Shown here piece by piece: positions 12,585 to 16,358 of a stretch of 16,358 nucleotides of DNA. Below the pieces are notes generated by a model, which saw only the letters and a list, made by a program, of their open reading frames with translations, made no database searches and was not told the origin of the DNA. Every line of letters starts with the position of its first letter. The first letter of the stretch is position 1. The DNA is from JAMLIN01 sp041676645 (GTDB taxonomy: Bacteria; Pseudomonadota; Gammaproteobacteria; Burkholderiales; Burkholderiaceae_E). The stretch covers positions 1 through 16,358 of the forward strand of contig JBAYRO010000071.1 in NCBI GenBank assembly GCA_041676645.1, given 5' to 3'. A program made the position numbers and the translations under genes.

Positions 12585-13499
12585 TCAGTGGGAGTGGGGC
12601 AGGACGATCCAGGCCGTGCGCCCTTCGGTCGCGAAACCGATCTCGGCGCCGTGCGGCAGGCACAGGCGCGTACTGCCATGGCCAAAGGGCAGGCCGGCGA
12701 GCACCGGCGTGCGCGTATGAGCACGCAGCCAGCGCAGCACCGCCGCCATGCCGAAGCCGCCGTCGGCTTCGGTGGTGCGATAGCCGTTGAATTCGCCGAG
12801 CAGAATCACCCGCTGGGCGTCAAGCACCCCCGCATGGAGCAGCTGGATCAGCATGCGCTCGATGCGGTAGGGATGCTCGTTGACGTCCTCGAGGAAGAGG
12901 ATGCCGCGTTCGATGCGCGGAAACCAGGGCGTGCCGAGCATGGCGCACACGAGCGCGAGATTCCCGCCCCACAACACGCCGCGCTCATCGATGCCGGCCG
13001 GGCCCGAGACCCGGAAGCCGAGCACTTCGAGGCGCCCCGCCATCGCATCGTCGAAGGTGGCGACGGTGTTCTCGTCCAGCGATTCGAAACTGCCGCCGAA
13101 ATCGGCGAGCAGCGACGGCCCCGACCAGGTGGTGGCGCCCACGCGCGCCAGCATCGCCAGCTGGAAGGCGGTGAAGTCGGAATATCCCACCCAGCGCTTG
13201 CCCGATTCGGCGAGTCGCGCCAGGGGCAGCCGCGGCAGGATCCGGCTCAGGCCGTAGCCACCGCGGGTGATCATCGCGATCGACTCGGGCGCCGCGGCCG
13301 CGCGCTCGAAGGCGGCCAGGCGCATCCGGTCGGTGCCCGCGAAGCGCATGCTGCGCGCGAGCGCCGCGCGATCGAGCCGGGGCGCGTAGCCGAGCCGGCG
13401 CAGGTTCGCGAGCCCCCGCTCAACGCGGGAATCGCCCTCGGGAACGGCGCCCGCCGGCGAGAAAAGGTAGATGCCGTGTGCGAGACCCGGTGTCGTCAT
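12585..13499 (-). CDS. ldcA: LD-carboxypeptidase (peptidase S66 / MccF family)
   Basis: Members cleave the L,D-bond of murein tetrapeptides in the cytoplasm during peptidoglycan recycling, or in the MccF branch hydrolyse microcin C-type compounds. The 304-residue protein has the S66 pattern: ITRGGYGLSRILP, GYSDFTA with nucleophile Ser107, GGNLALV, LFLEDVNEHPYRIERML with Glu204, and GLPFGHG with His274. The Ser-Glu-His triad is therefore complete and its spacing fits LdcA-type enzymes. LdcA is more likely than MccF from its general appearance, but this is not certain. The start ATG 13499 lies 110 bp from the divergent YIP1 gene. With dac and dat it makes a third peptidoglycan-related gene in the window. 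Confidence 0.88.
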   Translation of the reverse strand: MTTPGLAHGIYLFSPAGAVPEGDSRVERGLANLRRLGYAPRLDRAALARSMRFAGTDRMRLAAFERAAAAPESIAMITRGGYGLSRILPRLPLARLAESGKRWVGYSDFTAFQLAMLARVGATTWSGPSLLADFGGSFESLDENTVATFDDAMAGRLEVLGFRVSGPAGIDERGVLWGGNLALVCAMLGTPWFPRIERGILFLEDVNEHPYRIERMLIQLLHAGVLDAQRVILLGEFNGYRTTEADGGFGMAAVLRWLRAHTRTPVLAGLPFGHGSTRLCLPHGAEIGFATEGRTAWIVLPHSH

Positions 13500-13609
13500 C
13501 GCCGCAGTCTGCCACGAATCGGCCGCTGGACAGCGGCTACACTACGGCATCGGAAACGAAGCCCTGTGGCGCCCCCGGGCGGCGCCGACACGGCAGATCG
13601 AGGATTCGG

Positions 13610-14842
13610 ATGATCCGAAACGAGGATGGCAGGCGTCTCGTCGCGCGCGTGTGGCAGATCCTGCTCTCGCCCGGCCAGGCATGGCCCGAGATCGAACGCG
13701 AGCCCGCCACGATCGGAGGCATCTACCGCGAATACCTGGTCTGGCTCGCACTGGTGCCGGCCGTCGCGGGCTTCATCGGCGCCTCCCTCATCGGCTACCA
13801 GAGCCTCGGCTTCGGGGGGCGTCTCGGCGTCGGCGCCGGCCTCGTCCAGCTCGTGGTCGGGTTCGTCCTGAGCCTCGTCGGCGTGTACCTCGTGAGCATG
13901 GTGGTCGACTGGCTCGCGCCGAAGTTCGGCGGCACGTCGAACCGGCTCGCCGCCTTCAAGCTGGTCGCCTACGGATCGACCGCGGCCCTGGTGGGCGGCA
14001 TCTTCGCGATCGTTCCCCTGCTCGGCCTTCTCGGCCTGCTCGCGGCGATCTACTCGATCTACCTGGTCTACCTCGGCCTGCCGGTCCTGATGAAGAACCC
14101 GCCGGCCCGTACCCTGCTCTACACGATCACGATCGTGGTCTGCGCCATCGTGGTGAACCTGCTCATCGCGGCGATCGCCGGCTGGTTCCTGCCCGGCCCG
14201 GCGCGACCCGCCCCGACCGAAATCGGCGTCGATGCCCGCCAGGACGATGCCGCCCTGACGGCCGCCAAGGTGGAGGAGCTCAGCCGCCGCATCGAGGAGA
14301 TGAGCCGTCGCCTGGAGGCCGGCGCGGGCGCCGGCGATGCCCAGGATCTCGCGCGGGCCGGTCGCGAGGCCGTCGGCGAAATGGCGCGCGGCACCGGCGG
14401 GCGGACGCCACTCGAGGCCGCCCGGCTGAAATCGGTCCTGCCCGAAACCGTGGGCGGCATGGAGCGGGGCGGCTACGAAGCCGAATCCCGCAGCATGATG
14501 GGCCTGAACATGTCGACGGCCAAGGCGAGCTACGAGGACGCCACCCGCTCGCTCAGGCTCGAGATCATCGATACCGGCAGCGCAGCCGGCCTGCTCTCGG
14601 GCGTGGTCGGCTGGGCCAACCTGCTGGTCGATCGCGAGACCGACACGATCACCGAGAAGACCTGGCGCAGCGGCGACCGGGTGATCAGCGTGCGGGCCGA
14701 CAAGGACGGCAGTCGGGCCGAGTACAAGCTGCTGCTGCCCAACGGCATCGCGATCGAAGCCCGCGGCCGGCACATGAGCCTCGAGGAGGTGACCGCGGTG
14801 GTCGCCGGCCTCGATCTGCGCGAACTCGAAGCCGCCGAATGA
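13610..14842 (+). CDS. YIP1-type membrane protein with extra C-terminal domain
   Basis: The 410-residue protein has two parts. Residues 1-195 match bacterial YIP1-domain proteins: VWQILLSPGQAWPEIERE at the N-terminus and five membrane helices (about 43-63, 75-98, 117-137, 138-160, 170-193) with YLVYLGLPVLMKNPPART before the last. Residues 217-237 form a short charged helix (KVEELSRRIEEMSRRLE), and residues 255-410 a soluble domain (LPETVGGMERGGYEAES, LRLEIIDTGSAAGLLSG, EKTWRSGDRVISV). This second domain resembles conserved hypothetical proteins of proteobacteria, but I cannot name it. Its side of the membrane is uncertain. GAGG lies six bases upstream of ATG 13610. The SDR gene follows after 28 bases and is probably co-transcribed. 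Confidence 0.78.
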   Translation: MIRNEDGRRLVARVWQILLSPGQAWPEIEREPATIGGIYREYLVWLALVPAVAGFIGASLIGYQSLGFGGRLGVGAGLVQLVVGFVLSLVGVYLVSMVVDWLAPKFGGTSNRLAAFKLVAYGSTAALVGGIFAIVPLLGLLGLLAAIYSIYLVYLGLPVLMKNPPARTLLYTITIVVCAIVVNLLIAAIAGWFLPGPARPAPTEIGVDARQDDAALTAAKVEELSRRIEEMSRRLEAGAGAGDAQDLARAGREAVGEMARGTGGRTPLEAARLKSVLPETVGGMERGGYEAESRSMMGLNMSTAKASYEDATRSLRLEIIDTGSAAGLLSGVVGWANLLVDRETDTITEKTWRSGDRVISVRADKDGSRAEYKLLLPNGIAIEARGRHMSLEEVTAVVAGLDLRELEAAE

Positions 14843-14870
14843 TGTGGCCGGGCCGAAGGAGACCCCATCC

Positions 14871-15632
14871 ATGACAGGAACAACACAGCGCGCCGGTGTC
14901 GCGATCGTCACCGGCGCCGGTACGGGCATCGGACGGGCGGCCGCCCTGGCCTTGCTCGCCGATGGCTGGCGGGTCGTGCTCGCCGGGCGCCGGGCCGGAC
15001 TGCTCGAGGAACTCGCGGCACAGGCCGGCGCCGAGCATGCGCTCGCCCTGCCCACCGACGTGTCCGACCCGAAGGCGGTCGCACGCCTGTTCGCCGGCGC
15101 CCGCGACGCCTTCGGCCGGGTCGACCTGCTCTTCAACAATGCCGGCATGGGAGCGCCCGCCCTGCCCCTCGAGGACCTGAGCCCGGAACAGTGGCGAGCG
15201 GTCGTCGATGTCAACCTCTCGGGCATGTTCTATTGCGTGCAGGAAGCCTTCCGCATCATGAAGGCGCAGGATCCCCGCGGCGGACGCATCATCAACAACG
15301 GCTCGATCTCGGCGCATGCGCCGCGGCCGCATTCGGCCCCCTATACCGCGACCAAGCATGCGGTGACCGGCCTGACCAAGTCCGCATCGCTCGACGGGCG
15401 ACCCCACGACATCGCGGTCGGCCAGATCGACATCGGCAACGCCGCCAGCGAGCTGACCGCGCGCATGGCCAAGGGCGTGCCGCAGGCCGATGGCCGGATC
15501 GCGCCCGAGCCGCTGATGGATGTCGACCAGGTCGGCCGGGCCGTCGCGCAGATGGCCGCATTGCCGCTCGAATCGAACATCCAGTTCATGACCATCATGG
15601 CCACGAAGATGCCCTTCGTCGGCCGCGGCTGA
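14871..15632 (+). CDS. Short-chain dehydrogenase/reductase
   Basis: The 253-residue protein is a classical SDR: the Rossmann motif GAGTGIG (residues 15-21), AGRR (38-41) where Arg suggests NADP(H), NNAG (89-92), a Ser in NNGSISA (Ser145 or Ser147) and YTATK (Tyr158, Lys162). These form the complete Asn-Ser-Tyr-Lys catalytic set. It should reduce a carbonyl or oxidise an alcohol in the cytoplasm; the substrate cannot be inferred. The start ATG 14871 has AAGGAG nine bases upstream; an in-frame GTG at 14844 is less likely. It lies 28 bases after the YIP1 gene and ends 29 bases before the convergent TlpA-like gene, with no clear terminator between. Confidence 0.9.
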   Translation: MTGTTQRAGVAIVTGAGTGIGRAAALALLADGWRVVLAGRRAGLLEELAAQAGAEHALALPTDVSDPKAVARLFAGARDAFGRVDLLFNNAGMGAPALPLEDLSPEQWRAVVDVNLSGMFYCVQEAFRIMKAQDPRGGRIINNGSISAHAPRPHSAPYTATKHAVTGLTKSASLDGRPHDIAVGQIDIGNAASELTARMAKGVPQADGRIAPEPLMDVDQVGRAVAQMAALPLESNIQFMTIMATKMPFVGRG

Positions 15633-15661
15633 TCCGGCGGCGGCTGCGGGGGGCGTGACGC

Positions 15662-16198
15662 TCAGCCGGCCATGGGCGCCGGCGCCCGGTCGAGCTCCTT
15701 GCGCAGGCGGGCCCGCAAGCGCTCGATCTCGATGCCGCCGATCAGCGTTGCGGCGATCGTGCCGTCGCGCCCCACGATGAAGCGGGTCGGCGTGCCGGGG
15801 ATCGGGCCGAAGGCCTCGAGCACCTCGCCCATCGGATCGAGCGCCACCACGAAGGGCAGGCGATTGCGCCTGGCGTAGGCGATCACATGGTCGGGGCGAT
15901 CGTAGGGAACCGCGACCGCGATCATGCTCAGCCCCTCGGGGCCGAGTTCACGCGTGAGCGCCGCGATCCCGGGCATCTCGCGCACGCAGATCACGCATGT
16001 GGTCGCCCAGAACTCGACCATCACCACCTGCCCCCTCAACCCGGCGAGCTCGATCCGGCGCCCGTCGATGGCATTGAAGGCGATATCGGGCGCCGGCTTG
16101 CGGGTCATGAGGCCCTGCCAGCCCGCCCAGGCGGCGAGACCGGCACCGAGCACCAGCATGACGACGAGGACCGCTCGACCGCGTTTTCCTGAAAGCAT
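15662..16198 (-). CDS. TlpA-like membrane-anchored thioredoxin-fold protein
   Basis: The 178-residue protein has one N-terminal membrane helix (residues 9-28) and a periplasmic thioredoxin-fold domain of the TlpA/AhpC-TSA kind (PDIAFNAIDGRRIEL, GQVVMVEFWATTCVICVREMP, IPGTPTRFIVGRDG). The redox pair is Cys68-Val-Ile-Cys71 and the cis-proline is Pro137. Typical TlpA or ResA proteins have a Pro before the second Cys, so redox potential may differ. A role in reducing periplasmic disulfides, for example in cytochrome c maturation, is possible, but no such genes lie nearby. ATG 16198 is chosen because the membrane helix follows at once; the longer open frame to 16306 overlaps the neighbouring gene. 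Confidence 0.87.
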   Translation of the reverse strand: MLSGKRGRAVLVVMLVLGAGLAAWAGWQGLMTRKPAPDIAFNAIDGRRIELAGLRGQVVMVEFWATTCVICVREMPGIAALTRELGPEGLSMIAVAVPYDRPDHVIAYARRNRLPFVVALDPMGEVLEAFGPIPGTPTRFIVGRDGTIAATLIGGIEIERLRARLRKELDRAPAPMAG

Positions 16199-16238
16199 TC
16201 CGATTCCGAGAAGATGCCCCGCGCAATGGGCGGCCGTA

Positions 16239-16358
16239 CTAGTGTACCGGCGCCTCATCGGCGGCTTCGTCCCTCGCTTCGTCGGGAAGTTGCCAACGTT
16301 CGCCACCCCGTACCCGCAGCGGCGGGCAGTCGATGGCCGCCGCGACCGCGGCGAGAAA
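16239..16358 (-). CDS. C-terminal end of an unidentified protein (partial)
   Basis: On the minus strand a frame is open from the window edge to TAG at 16241-16239, giving 39 residues (FLAAVAAAIDCPPL ... GGERWQLPDEARDEA). Codon use and the acidic tail look like a genuine protein end. It lies 40 bases before the TlpA-like gene on the same strand, so the two may form an operon. The family cannot be recognised from this fragment. Confidence 0.45.
   Translation of the reverse strand, partial: FLAAVAAAIDCPPLRVRGGERWQLPDEARDEAADEAPVH

Noticed and set aside
13538..13543. TACACT as a -10 element for the YIP1 gene
   Set aside because: The hexamer 16-18 bases upstream does not resemble a -35 element, so support is too weak to annotate.
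13496..15226. A 576-codon open frame on the minus strand opposite the YIP1 and SDR genes
   Set aside because: It is antisense to a well-patterned membrane protein and a complete SDR; its own translation has no recognisable motif.

Overview
The window is a dense, GC-rich stretch of bacterial chromosome carrying ordinary core and conserved genes, with several intergenic repeat structures between them. The gene neighbourhoods suggest a betaproteobacterium. The clues are a stand-alone heptose adenylyltransferase next to a SPOR protein and birA, a VanZ / thioredoxin-like ferredoxin / alpha-beta hydrolase series, and dac - D-amino acid aminotransferase - DUF493 - lipB - lipA. This is inference from gene order and protein similarity recalled from memory; a high-GC gammaproteobacterium is not excluded.

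Layout. (1) 1-746: the end of an unidentified gene, then rfaE2, which ends in a perfect 20-bp inverted repeat. (2) 742-2724, minus strand: birA followed by a SPOR-domain protein, without the coaX gene often found between them. (3) 2751-5878, plus strand: a five-gene run (VanZ-like, [2Fe-2S] ferredoxin, alpha/beta hydrolase, two tandem paralogous genes of unknown function) in which every junction overlaps by 1 or 4 bases. (4) 5985-8431: the D,D-carboxypeptidase dac, a PLP aminotransferase and a DUF493 protein. The aminotransferase start region is duplicated around a hairpin-forming segment, creating a 27-codon leader ORF. (5) 8457-10728: a divergent META-domain lipoprotein and the lipB-lipA lipoate operon, with a 19-bp palindrome between them. 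(6) 10729-10842: a composite palindromic repeat of REP/MITE type. (7) 10852-13499: a lipoprotein with a hydrolase fold that seems to have lost its nucleophile, a divergent beta-class-like GST, and a convergent LD-carboxypeptidase. (8) 13610-16358: a YIP1-type membrane protein with an extra C-terminal domain, an SDR oxidoreductase, a TlpA-like thioredoxin on the minus strand, and the tail of an unidentified minus-strand gene.

Functionally, the window serves the cell envelope (heptose for LPS, peptidoglycan trimming and recycling, D-amino acid metabolism, a SPOR septal protein) and cofactor attachment (biotin ligase, lipoate transfer and synthesis). No phage, conjugative, defence, CRISPR, rRNA or tRNA gene was found, and no gene-free stretch exceeds 300 bases. 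The points most worth following are the duplicated start region with its leader ORF (7154-7257), the tandem unknown paralogues (4896-5878), the composite repeat after lipA, the repeat family around rfaE2 and the apparent pseudo-hydrolase lipoprotein.
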